A stretch of DNA of 63,200 nucleotides, taken from the NCBI GenBank assembly GCA_017883135.1, contig JADGOE010000010.1, positions 1-63,200 of the forward strand, read 5' to 3'. The stretch is from Acidimicrobiales bacterium. Its GTDB lineage: Bacteria > Actinomycetota > Acidimicrobiia > Acidimicrobiales > RAAP-2. Positions 54,916-62,143 of the stretch are shown here, piece by piece. Within the stretch, counting starts at the first letter, position 1. Each line of letters opens with the position of its first letter. Under the pieces are notes generated by a model, which was given only the letters and a program-made list of their open reading frames with translations, was not told the DNA's origin and ran no database searches. A program made the position numbers and the translations under genes.

Positions 54916-55668
54916 GTGGTGGGCCGCTTGATTCCTCGGGGTCCCGCGGTGGTCGCACCGGGGGCTGTGCACATCCCGGGTTGGCTCGACCTCGAGGGTC
55001 AGCGCGAGATGGTCGCGGCGTGCCGGAGGTGGGTCGCGGATGCCGGCGGTTTGGGCACTCCGCGCATGCCGAACGGAAGGCCCATGTCGGTGCGGATGAC
55101 CTGCCTCGGGTGGCACTGGTATCCGTACCGGTACGCGCGAACGGTGGATGACGGCGATGGCCGGGCAGTGGGCCCGTTCCCCGAGTGGCTCGGCGCGCTG
55201 GGCGCGAGGGCGGTCGAGGACGCCCGCGACCTCGATCAGCTCGTCACCGGAACTGCCCCTGTCGGTACCGGCGCCAGCGGTGACGCCACCGGGCCGACCG
55301 CCTACGAGTCGACCGCCTACGAACCGACCGCCTACGAACCCGATGTCGCCCTTGTGAACTGGTACGGCCCGGGCGCCCGGATGGGCATGCACGCCGATCG
55401 GGACGAACGGAGTCGGGCGCCGGTGGTGTCGGTGAGCGTCGGGGACACCTGCGTGTTCCGCTTCGGAAACCCGTTGGGCCGCGGCCGACCGTGGACGGAC
55501 ATCCATCTCGAGTCCGGCGACCTGTTCGTGTTCGGCGGTCCGTCCCGGCTTGCGTACCACGGCGTGACGAAGGTGTTGCCGGGCACGGCCGACCCGGCGA
55601 TCGGCCTGGACGGGGGGCGGTTCAACGTGACGGTCCGACAGACCGGGTTGGACGTGCCCACCGGGTGA
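54916..55668 (+). CDS. alkB: AlkB-family 2-oxoglutarate/Fe(II) dioxygenase
   Basis: A 250-residue dioxygenase that removes methyl groups from N1-methyladenine and N3-methylcytosine by oxidation. Iron ligands are His159 and Asp161 (MGMHADRDE) and His215 (LAYHGVTKV). The 2-oxoglutarate arginine is in GGRFNVTVRQTG (Arg235, with Arg241 as substrate-side partner). PRMPNGRPMSVRMTCLG is the nucleotide-recognition lid. It is in the same frame as the upstream methyltransferase gene, separated by two TAG codons. Residues 128-142 are three TAYE[SP] repeats in a loop. The operon position argues for a dedicated alkylation-repair role. Confidence 0.9.
   Translation: MVGRLIPRGPAVVAPGAVHIPGWLDLEGQREMVAACRRWVADAGGLGTPRMPNGRPMSVRMTCLGWHWYPYRYARTVDDGDGRAVGPFPEWLGALGARAVEDARDLDQLVTGTAPVGTGASGDATGPTAYESTAYEPTAYEPDVALVNWYGPGARMGMHADRDERSRAPVVSVSVGDTCVFRFGNPLGRGRPWTDIHLESGDLFVFGGPSRLAYHGVTKVLPGTADPAIGLDGGRFNVTVRQTGLDVPTG
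55297..55341 (+). repeat. Three 15-bp coding repeats (TAYE[SP]) in alkB
   Basis: Three consecutive 15-bp units each encode Thr-Ala-Tyr-Glu followed by Ser or Pro, just before the catalytic strand DVALVNWYGPG. Confidence 0.8.
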
Positions 55669-55724
55669 CCGTCCGTGACCCCGGGTGAAGAGTGGAGCCG
55701 AGGCACCGGTGCGAGGCCGAAGTT

Positions 55725-55943
55725 GGTGAGGAACTCGAAGATGTCGGCCGCCATGACGTCGACCGGGCACTTCCCGGTCACCGTGAAGAAGCACTTCAGG
55801 TCGAAGGCGATCGCCCGGCGGGTCGCCGGTCTGGCCGGACCGGCGACGAACTCGAGATTGGAATCGACGAGCGGATCACCCAGCGCGAAGCGAGTCGCTC
55901 CGACCGGCGACGACAGGCGGACAAGGCATGGGAACTGGCTCAT
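55725..55943 (-). pseudogene. Truncated N-terminus of a tyrosine recombinase/integrase
   Basis: The minus-strand frame from ATG 55943 encodes about 73 residues that look like the start of an actinobacterial tyrosine integrase: RFALGDPLVDSNLEFVAG, RPATRRAIAFDLKCFFTV, then GKCPVDVMAADIFEFL. This is the SAM-like core-binding domain. Homology stops at about 55725 and the frame runs antisense into alkB, so the catalytic RHRRY domain is missing. It is a remnant of a mobile element or of a former relocated integrase gene. Confidence 0.7.
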
Positions 55944-56049
55944 CCGGGCATGGTCCCAGCCCTGATCAGAAGATACTGGAAAGCAAGATGGATCACATGC
56001 GTATGAGGCGATCTGGGACATGTCGGGTCAACGACAAGAACGGCCTGGG

Positions 56050-56082
56050 ACGCGCAAGAGGGGCCCGAAGGCCCCTCCGCGT
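56050..56082. repeat. Strong imperfect hairpin with CGAA tetraloop
   Basis: An 8-bp perfect stem GAGGGGCC-CGAA-GGCCCCTC is extended by ACGCG/CGCGT after a 3-nt bulge. There is no T-tract. It directly abuts the first copy of the 19-bp direct repeat. Confidence 0.6.
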
Positions 56083-56185
56083 GACTACCTCGTCCTGACT
56101 GTCTCCCAGATTACCAGGCCCTGTCACACCTCAGCCGTAGGTTTCTCGATGCGCCCTGGGTCTGGATGACTGCCTCGTCCTGACT
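56082..56185. repeat. 19-bp direct repeat flanking about 66 bp
   Basis: TGACTACCTCGTCCTGACT (56082-56100) recurs as TGACTGCCTCGTCCTGACT (56167-56185), with one mismatch. The second copy lies inside the tRNA-like sequence. The pair may mark an old attachment or duplication event. Confidence 0.6.
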
Positions 56186-56220
56186 ACACGAGAGCACCGG
56201 GTTCGACTCCCGGCCAGGGT
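56153..56220 (+). other. tRNA-like remnant (T arm and acceptor stem)
   Basis: A perfect T arm CCGGG-TTCGACT-CCCGG (56197-56213) is followed directly by CCAGGGT, which can pair with GCCCTGG at 56153-56159 as a 7-bp acceptor stem (one G-T pair). The 37-nt middle is too short for normal D and anticodon arms, the possible CTCGT/ACGAG stem has a 9-nt loop, and no CCA or usual discriminator A is present. It is best read as a decayed tRNA or the 3' half left by an integration event. Confidence 0.4.
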
Positions 56221-56439
56221 TGCCCCGCTCATGGCGTTCCGGGCGCATCACGGTCGCGTTGCTGCCATGGCGGGATCCCCACGCCATGCCCACCTCCGGT
56301 CTGGGATATTCGTCCGGTGAGGTCCATCGTCCGCCCTGCCCTCGACCGGCTCTCCAGTCGGCACCGGTCGGGGGGTGCAGGTCACGGGTGACCTTTGCCT
56401 CCGTGCGCCTACGACGATGCTCGCCGTCGGATCGTCGGG

Positions 56440-56445
56440 TAGCTT
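56440..56445 (+). promoter_or_regulatory. -10 box TAGCTT for the DUF2510 protein gene
   Basis: TAGCTT, 8 nt, then ATG 56454. The preceding stretch 56221-56439 holds nothing recognised. Confidence 0.4.
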
Positions 56446-56453
56446 CGGCACGC

Positions 56454-56843
56454 ATGGAGCGGCGTCGGTGGCGGAACCTTGTGGGTCTGTGGGGCGGCAT
56501 CTCGTTGGGTGTCGGCATCGTCGCTGTCGCACTGTTCAGCCAGACGACCGGGGCCTGCAACACCAATGTGATCGTCCTGGCAAATGCCCGGATCGCGCTG
56601 CAGAGTTGTGCCGCCTACTCCATCTGTGCCCACATCGGGGTCGGCCTGATGGTGCTCGGAGCACTGCTCATCGTGGGCGCATTCATCTTGTCCCTGAGCG
56701 TCGCTGAGCCGCCGATCACCGACGACGAGAGAGTGGGCGAGCTCCCGCCCGGATGGTTCGGAGATCCGACCGATCCCGACAGGCCGGTGCAGTGGTGGGA
56801 CGGCAAGAGACTGGTCGATCGGCCACCACCGCGGGACGGGTGA
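56454..56843 (+). CDS. Small membrane protein with C-terminal DUF2510 motif
   Basis: A 129-residue protein with two membrane helices (about residues 9-27 and 57-80) separated by a short loop with three cysteines (CNTN, QSC and SICAH). The C-terminal ELPPGWFGDPTDPDRPVQWWDGKRL is the DUF2510 motif, common in actinobacterial membrane proteins and of unknown function. The start at ATG 56454 is set by the first helix and the -10 box; the open frame begins far upstream. Confidence 0.75.
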   Translation: MERRRWRNLVGLWGGISLGVGIVAVALFSQTTGACNTNVIVLANARIALQSCAAYSICAHIGVGLMVLGALLIVGAFILSLSVAEPPITDDERVGELPPGWFGDPTDPDRPVQWWDGKRLVDRPPPRDG

Positions 56844-56900
56844 CGCCGAGGTTGACAGGGCCGGGACCTCGCCGGGTGGCTGCTCTGCAAGAGTACTGAC

Positions 56901-57509
56901 GTGGCTCACCTCGACGCCCTCGTGTCGACGACGTCCGGCGGCGCTCCCGGTGTGGCCTACGTTCTGCTGTTTCTGGCCGTGACCGCCTCGTGGGTGGGTA
57001 CACCGTTCATCGGTGCCGCCGCACTGGGGGCGGCCGGAGCAGCGGCCAGCCAGGGGAGGCTCACCATCTACGTCGTCCTCGCGGTCGCCGCCGTCGCCGG
57101 GGAGGTGGGCGGCCTCATCGGCTATGCAATCGGGGACCGCTGGGGTCGCCGACTGGTGCAGCGGCCGGGCAAGCGTCAGTCCGGCCGGCAGAAGATGCTC
57201 GAGCGCGGGGAGGTGGCCTACGCGAAGTGGGGACGGCTGGCGGTGTTCTTCACCCCTGCCATCATCTCGGGCACCGCGAAGATGAAGTACAGCCAGTTCG
57301 TCCTCTGGAACCTGGTGGCATCACTCGGGTTCACACTTTCGGTCGGACCCAGTGCCTACGGTGTGGGAAGAATCGCCACCGGCCATCATTCGCACACGGA
57401 CATCCTGGCCCTTGTCCTCGGCCTGGCGGTCGGATCCACGCTGGTACTGCTGGCGGTGCGTCACCTTCGCAGGAGAAGAACCGACGGGGGAATCGCGAGG
57501 AGGCAGTGA
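56901..57509 (+). CDS. DedA/VTT-domain membrane protein
   Basis: A 202-residue membrane protein of the DedA (SNARE-associated, VTT) superfamily, which flips undecaprenyl phosphate or phospholipids in studied members. Helices at about 18-35, 55-80, 130-150 and 165-185 are visible. GEVGGLIGYAIGDRWGRRLV and FTPAIISGTAKMKYSQFVLWNL correspond to the membrane-reentrant blocks with E-x-G-x2-G..G-Y and F..R/P-G motifs, though the usual arginine of FxRFxPG is replaced by FFTPAIISG. Start GTG 56901. The basic C-terminus is cytoplasmic. Confidence 0.8.
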   Translation: MAHLDALVSTTSGGAPGVAYVLLFLAVTASWVGTPFIGAAALGAAGAAASQGRLTIYVVLAVAAVAGEVGGLIGYAIGDRWGRRLVQRPGKRQSGRQKMLERGEVAYAKWGRLAVFFTPAIISGTAKMKYSQFVLWNLVASLGFTLSVGPSAYGVGRIATGHHSHTDILALVLGLAVGSTLVLLAVRHLRRRRTDGGIARRQ

Positions 57510-57662
57510 GCCGAATGTGTCGATTGGCTCCCACCCGTCGTTGGACAGAGATTGGACAGTGGCGTTCCAAGATGGCATGCGCAGCGCTGGTGCGTCGATC
57601 AACGAGATCGGTCGTACATGTTGGTCATCCCCATGCTGAAGATCGTTCCGGGCGGGAACCGG
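57510..57662 (+). other. Gap without a recognised gene
   Basis: Short frames here run past the terminator and lack coding character. Nothing is supported except that the terminator downstream implies a transcript crosses the region. Confidence 0.3.
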
Positions 57663-57712
57663 GCGGGAGCCGGTCCGAAGTGTCCCCCCCGGGCCGGCTC
57701 CCGCTGTCTTTT
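57663..57712 (+). terminator. Intrinsic terminator with 11-bp stem and T-rich tail
   Basis: GCGGGAGCCGG and CCGGCTCCCGC pair perfectly across a 20-nt loop, followed by TGTCTTTT. It is the only hairpin in the window with a clear T-rich tail. It probably ends the dedA transcript, 154 nt after its stop. Confidence 0.75.
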
Positions 57713-57784
57713 CGGCTGCCGATGGCAGGTGTCCAGGTGCGCCGACGGGTGAGGAACCGGAGGAATCTACGGTAGCTTCGCCAT

Positions 57785-60700
57785 CTACCGGCCCACCTGG
57801 CGGGCCTGGTTGCCGTCGCCGGTGTCACCTCTGTCGCTCATCGCAGATGCCAGGGAGCGCTTGGTCAGTTCGATGAAGGGATCGGCACCCATCGACTCGT
57901 GGTGTGCCAGAGCAGCTTGGAGGTGCGGGATCGCCACATCGGGCCGCCGGGCCGCGGAGGAGAGGCGACCGAGGTAGAAGGATGCAGAGCCGAGGAAGGT
58001 TGCCTGGCCGACACGGCAGTTGTGGGAGGCGTAGGGCGAGATGAGCTCATAGAGGAAGCTCGCCCACTCCCTGTCTTCGAGATTGCAGGCTGCATGGCTC
58101 AGGCCCACGATGGCGAACCACCAGTGGAAGTTCCGGTCGTGCGCGGCCACCGCTTCCGGGTGGAGGTCGGCCAGCACGGAACGGGCGAACTCGGGTCGTC
58201 CCACCTCACTCGCGACCCACGCCGACAGGGCCAACTCGCCCAGGGACGATCGTCCAGTCTGCCCGGCAACCAGAATCGGCTCGAATTCTGCCAGGCGCCC
58301 CTGCAACCACATCCAGGTCAGGCTCAATCCCACGGCGATGGCATCGGCTTGCGAATGGCCACTTCGGCGAAAGATGGCGAAGGCCTTCTCGGCATTGGCC
58401 TCTGCGTCGTCGAAGCGCCCCTGTACCCCCGCGACGAGGCTGTCCCACATGTACACCAGGCGCAGGTACTCCGGTTGTTCGATTCGTTCGGCCAACCCCC
58501 GCATCGACTGGGCCAACCTGTCAGCAGCGGCAAAGTCACCACGCTCGAACTCGACGTGGAGCTCGCACTTCATTCCTCGGAGCATGAGCTCAGGGTCCCC
58601 GAGGTGCCTCCCGATGGAACTGATGCCCCGGGCTGATCTCACCTGGGAATCCATGTCGTCGGGTCCGATCAAGGCCCAAAGGCGGTACTCGAGGCAGGAG
58701 GCCAGGGTGGCGGGATCTCCGAGCTGCCTCGCCAAGGCGACTGCTTCATCTGCCGACCTGCGTCGATCGTCCCGGTCATCGACGAAATGGCCCCACTGCG
58801 CCAACCGGCCGAGCGCCAGCGCCCGCAGGCGTCGATCCCCGGACCCGAGCTTGGTCAGCGCGGTGCGCAGTAGTTCCTGCGCTGTGGCGTTCGGCTCGAC
58901 CCCGACAGGCAGGACTCCGCCGACACCCAGTGCGGCGGACACCATCAGGTCGTTGCGGTCCAGCTTCTCGCCCAATTCGAATGCTTCGGTGAATCGTTGG
59001 TCCCCTCCGACCAGTTGACCCGACTTGACCATGGCATCGGCCAGCAACAGGAGCAGCTCGCATCGGCCTTCGTGGTCGGCCGGAAAGTAGGTGGCGCTGA
59101 CCTCGAGAGCGGCGTCGAAGAGATCGACGGCCGACTCCTGGGCGATGTGGCTCATGGCCACTTCGCCCGCGTATCGCAGATAGTGCACGGCGCGGTCCGC
59201 CGAGCCTGCGGCGGCGCCGAGCCGGTAGTGCAGGGCCAGTTCCGCCGCTCGGGACGGATCGTTCCCATGCCGATCCTCCAGCGCACGGGCGATCCTGAGG
59301 TGGAGGCGGATCCGACGGCTGCCACCGAGGTCGGCGTAGAGCGTCTGACGCACCAGATCGTGAGGAAATCGGTAGGCGTCCGGGCGGTCGGGTATCTCGG
59401 TGATGACGCCCGAAGCCCGTGCCTCGTCGAGGACGGCGAGCAGTGACGATTCGTCGCAGTCGGCGGCGACCGCGACGATTCCGGCAGTGAACTCGATCCC
59501 CATCATGGTGGCGATTGAGAGGACCCGCATGCAGGCATCCGAGAGTCTGGAAAGGCGCCAGTGCACCACCTCTCGGAGGCGATCGGAAATGGCCGGGCGG
59601 TGGGACGCGACCAGGTCCACCGGCGGTGTCAGGGCATCGCGTCCCGCCAGTATGTCCAAGGCGATCTCCTGCAGGAAGAAGGGATTGCCGCCGGTGTACT
59701 CGTGGAGGGAGGCCTCATGCGAGCCGTCCACGGCGATGGTCGGTCCGATGGCGGATTGCAGAAGGGCAAGGGACATCGGGGCGGAGAGGCCGCAGAGGTC
59801 GATCCGCTCCACCTCGACCGCACGCCGGAGACCGACCAGCCCCTCCGACAGCCAGTCGGGCCCGACCGGTTCGGTGTCGCGATAGGTGGCCACGACCAGC
59901 ACGGGTGCACCCATCGGGGCGCGGAGCAGGTGTTCGAGCAGTGTGATCGAAGGCGTGTCCGCCCACTGCAGGTCCTCGAGGACGAGCAGTAGCGGCCTCC
60001 GCCGAGACGCGGCGCGAACCAAGGCGACCACCGCCTCGAACGAGTGGTACCGCTCGGCTTCGGCTTCGGCCTGGGTCGAGGTCGGCGCGGCGGCCGAGTC
60101 GAGGTGGTCCCGCGCTTCGGGCACGACATGACCGAGCGGTCCGACCAGTGGCCCGAGCTCTTCGAGGACCGTCCGGCCCATCGGGTGTCGGATGAAGCCA
60201 CCGATGGCCTGACGGAATCCCTTGAACGCGGACAGCTCCTCTTTGTCCCAGCGCCCGTACAGCACGAGATCCCCCGCTCGGGCGCTTGCCAGTGCGAGTT
60301 CCGCGGCGAGCCGCGTCTTGCCGATGCCCGGCTCACCTGTGATCACGAGGAGGACCTGTCTGCCGCTTTGCACCCGGGCGCGAGCCCGCTCGGCCGTGCC
60401 AAGTTCGATGTCACGCCCGACGAACATCGGTGCGCCCGGGAGGGGCAGCCAGGTCAGGTCGGATCCGGCAGCCCGCATGCCGGGTCCTTCGGTGATACCT
60501 GCGGCTCGGTGGTCCGTGGGTTGTCCGGCGACGGGGGGGCCGTCCTTGTGCCGCGACGTGCGCGGCTGCGAGGGCCGGTCCGTGCCGGCATCCGGGCCAA
60601 CGGGCATGTCCAGTGAGGCTTCTTGGACAAGGATCGCCTGCTCGAGCGCCCGGGTGACAGGCGAGGGTTCGATACCGAGCTCCTCGACCAGATGGGCTCG

Positions 60701-61432
60701 TAGCCTCTGGTATGCGCGCAGCGCATCGGTTTGGCGACCGGAACGGTAGAGGGCGGACATCAAGACGGCCCAGAGCTGTTCGCGCAGGGGGTACTCGCCA
60801 ACTGCGGCTTCCGCTTCGGCCACCACCTCGAGGTGGTGGCCCAGCCACATTCGTGCGCCGAGCGATCCCTCGATGGCGATCAGGCGGAGCTCCTCGAGGC
60901 GCCTCGCCTCGGGAACGGACCACGCAGATCCCACGACGTCGATCAGCGCGGGACCACGCCACCTGGACAGTGCCCGACGGAATAGCTCGTCGGCGACCAG
61001 CGGATCACGTTGGACCAGTGCTCGACGGGCCTGGTCGCACTCCGAAGCGAACCGAGCGGCGTCCAGTTCGGTCCCCGCGAGGTCGAGTGCGACGTTGCCG
61101 TGCCGGCTGCGCAGGCGTTCGGGGCCCACGACTTTGCGCAAGAGGGAGAGATGGCTCCGGAGCGTTGAGGCCGCCCCTGGAGGTGGCACTCCGTCCCACA
61201 GCTCCTCTGCCAGGCGGTCAGAGGGAACCGGTTTCCCACCCGCCGACACGAGCCGGATCAACAGCGCACGGCGGCGAGCGCCGGCGATCGCGATCGGGCC
61301 GTGCGGTCCGTGCACGGTGAGAGGCCCGAGGATCCCGAATTCGAGTGCAGGCTCGGGGACGTGTTCGCCGGCCCCGGTCAGCGGGTCGGCCGCCGAGCTC
61401 GGTCCATCGCCAAATGCGGATCGACGCGGCAT
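57785..61432 (-). CDS. AfsR/SARP-type regulator with BTAD, AAA and TPR domains
   Basis: A 1215-residue regulator. Residues about 30-110 form an OmpR-like winged helix (LEFGILGPLTV, then WDGVPPPGAASTLRSHLSLLRK). Residues about 115-265 form the BTAD helical domain ending VEELGIEPSPVTRALEQ. A disordered linker precedes an AAA/STAND ATPase with Walker A TGEPGIGKTRLAAE (about 366-378) and Walker B LLLVLEDLQWAD (about 481-492). Residues about 740-1200 are TPR-like helices. No LuxR domain ends the protein. Such proteins activate secondary metabolism or morphological genes on binding ATP and a signal. ATG directly follows the TAG of a small upstream ORF. Confidence 0.9.
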   Translation of the reverse strand: MPRRSAFGDGPSSAADPLTGAGEHVPEPALEFGILGPLTVHGPHGPIAIAGARRRALLIRLVSAGGKPVPSDRLAEELWDGVPPPGAASTLRSHLSLLRKVVGPERLRSRHGNVALDLAGTELDAARFASECDQARRALVQRDPLVADELFRRALSRWRGPALIDVVGSAWSVPEARRLEELRLIAIEGSLGARMWLGHHLEVVAEAEAAVGEYPLREQLWAVLMSALYRSGRQTDALRAYQRLRAHLVEELGIEPSPVTRALEQAILVQEASLDMPVGPDAGTDRPSQPRTSRHKDGPPVAGQPTDHRAAGITEGPGMRAAGSDLTWLPLPGAPMFVGRDIELGTAERARARVQSGRQVLLVITGEPGIGKTRLAAELALASARAGDLVLYGRWDKEELSAFKGFRQAIGGFIRHPMGRTVLEELGPLVGPLGHVVPEARDHLDSAAAPTSTQAEAEAERYHSFEAVVALVRAASRRRPLLLVLEDLQWADTPSITLLEHLLRAPMGAPVLVVATYRDTEPVGPDWLSEGLVGLRRAVEVERIDLCGLSAPMSLALLQSAIGPTIAVDGSHEASLHEYTGGNPFFLQEIALDILAGRDALTPPVDLVASHRPAISDRLREVVHWRLSRLSDACMRVLSIATMMGIEFTAGIVAVAADCDESSLLAVLDEARASGVITEIPDRPDAYRFPHDLVRQTLYADLGGSRRIRLHLRIARALEDRHGNDPSRAAELALHYRLGAAAGSADRAVHYLRYAGEVAMSHIAQESAVDLFDAALEVSATYFPADHEGRCELLLLLADAMVKSGQLVGGDQRFTEAFELGEKLDRNDLMVSAALGVGGVLPVGVEPNATAQELLRTALTKLGSGDRRLRALALGRLAQWGHFVDDRDDRRRSADEAVALARQLGDPATLASCLEYRLWALIGPDDMDSQVRSARGISSIGRHLGDPELMLRGMKCELHVEFERGDFAAADRLAQSMRGLAERIEQPEYLRLVYMWDSLVAGVQGRFDDAEANAEKAFAIFRRSGHSQADAIAVGLSLTWMWLQGRLAEFEPILVAGQTGRSSLGELALSAWVASEVGRPEFARSVLADLHPEAVAAHDRNFHWWFAIVGLSHAACNLEDREWASFLYELISPYASHNCRVGQATFLGSASFYLGRLSSAARRPDVAIPHLQAALAHHESMGADPFIELTKRSLASAMSDRGDTGDGNQARQVGR

Positions 61433-61612
61433 CTACTCGGCCTCGGGTGAGGCCCATGCGCAGAGGTGCCCGGCCGAACCGCCGAACCGCCGCTCCAGTC
61501 CGAGCTGCCCGCTGCATTGCCCGTGCGCAAACTGGGCGTGCTTCGACCGTTCGAGGTCGTCCGGATCCGCCAAGACTGCGCGCAGCAGGTTCACTGTGCG
61601 GGTTGTCGCCAT
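61433..61612 (-). CDS. Small unknown protein coupled to the SARP-type regulator
   Basis: A 59-residue ORF whose TAG is immediately followed by the ATG of the regulator. ATG 61612 has GGAGCGGAGG just upstream and a TAGTAT -10 box 23 nt before it, so expression is plausible. The product begins ATTRTVNLLRAVLADPDDLE and ends in a Gly/Ala/Ser-rich tail with two cysteines (HGQCSGQL and GHLCAWA). No family is recognised. It might be a small regulator, a peptide precursor or only a leader ORF that couples translation. Confidence 0.5.
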   Translation of the reverse strand: MATTRTVNLLRAVLADPDDLERSKHAQFAHGQCSGQLGLERRFGGSAGHLCAWASPEAE

Positions 61613-61635
61613 CGCCTCCGCTCCACTTGCGGCAG

Positions 61636-61641
61636 ATACTA
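61636..61641 (-). promoter_or_regulatory. -10 box TAGTAT for the small ORF and regulator
   Basis: Minus-strand TAGTAT, 23 nt upstream of ATG 61612, giving a leader of about 16 nt with its ribosome site. Confidence 0.45.
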
Positions 61642-62143
61642 CGCCCGGGGCTCCGGCGGACAGCGGGACCGTGATCGGCCGCACTTCGGTACGTCATGGC
61701 CCGGCGGAGATCGGGGGTGACGAAGCCTGGTGGATCCCGCGGGCCGCATCTGTTAGCCTGACGCCCCCAGCAGTGCCTCTCAGTACCTTCGAAAAGTGCC
61801 ACTGGTGGGACGCGTTTCGGACCCCGAGCTTCAAGAGATTCTGGAGGAACTCCTGGTCCAGGGCAGAACATACTGATTGTCGGGCATCCAGGATGGACTG
61901 TCGACACAGGATCCGAGCCGGACCGCATTCCTCGGAGACTCCACGAAATCCGGTCCGGCTCGAATGCCCAATTCGGACTCCTCGAGAGGGTCGATCGCCG
62001 CAGCAGCTCCCATAGTAGAAACGGGCCGGCGCGCCGAGACGGATGGAGAGCCCAGGGACGAATGCGGCCTGTTCAGACAGTGCCGAATGCTGCCTGTTCA
62101 TCAGAGGGCACGGATGTCGTTTTCGGCACACACAGGGCGATGA
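61642..62143. other. 500-bp gap with a 12-bp inverted repeat
   Basis: No coding sequence is supported in either strand. The main structure is the inverted repeat at 61914-61962, listed separately. A TAGCCT at about 61754 on the plus strand has no gene after it. Confidence 0.4.
61914..61962. repeat. 12-bp perfect inverted repeat with 25-nt loop
   Basis: CGAGCCGGACCG and CGGTCCGGCTCG pair perfectly. Outside them GGGCAT (61882-61887) and ATGCCC (61964-61969) form a further 6-bp inverted pair, so a larger cruciform or RNA structure is possible. No T-tract follows on either strand. Confidence 0.65.

Noticed and set aside
54175-55794. 539-residue minus-strand frame opposite the MGMT fusion and alkB genes
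   Set aside because: Both plus-strand genes carry all catalytic residues; the antisense frame has no recognisable domain.
56153-56220. Functional tRNA gene
   Set aside because: The T arm and acceptor pairing are good, but the D and anticodon arms do not fold in the 37 nt available and the discriminator is unusual. It is kept only as a remnant.
57552-57752. Small protein gene downstream of dedA
   Set aside because: The frame runs through the intrinsic terminator at 57663-57712 and has no ribosome site or coding character.
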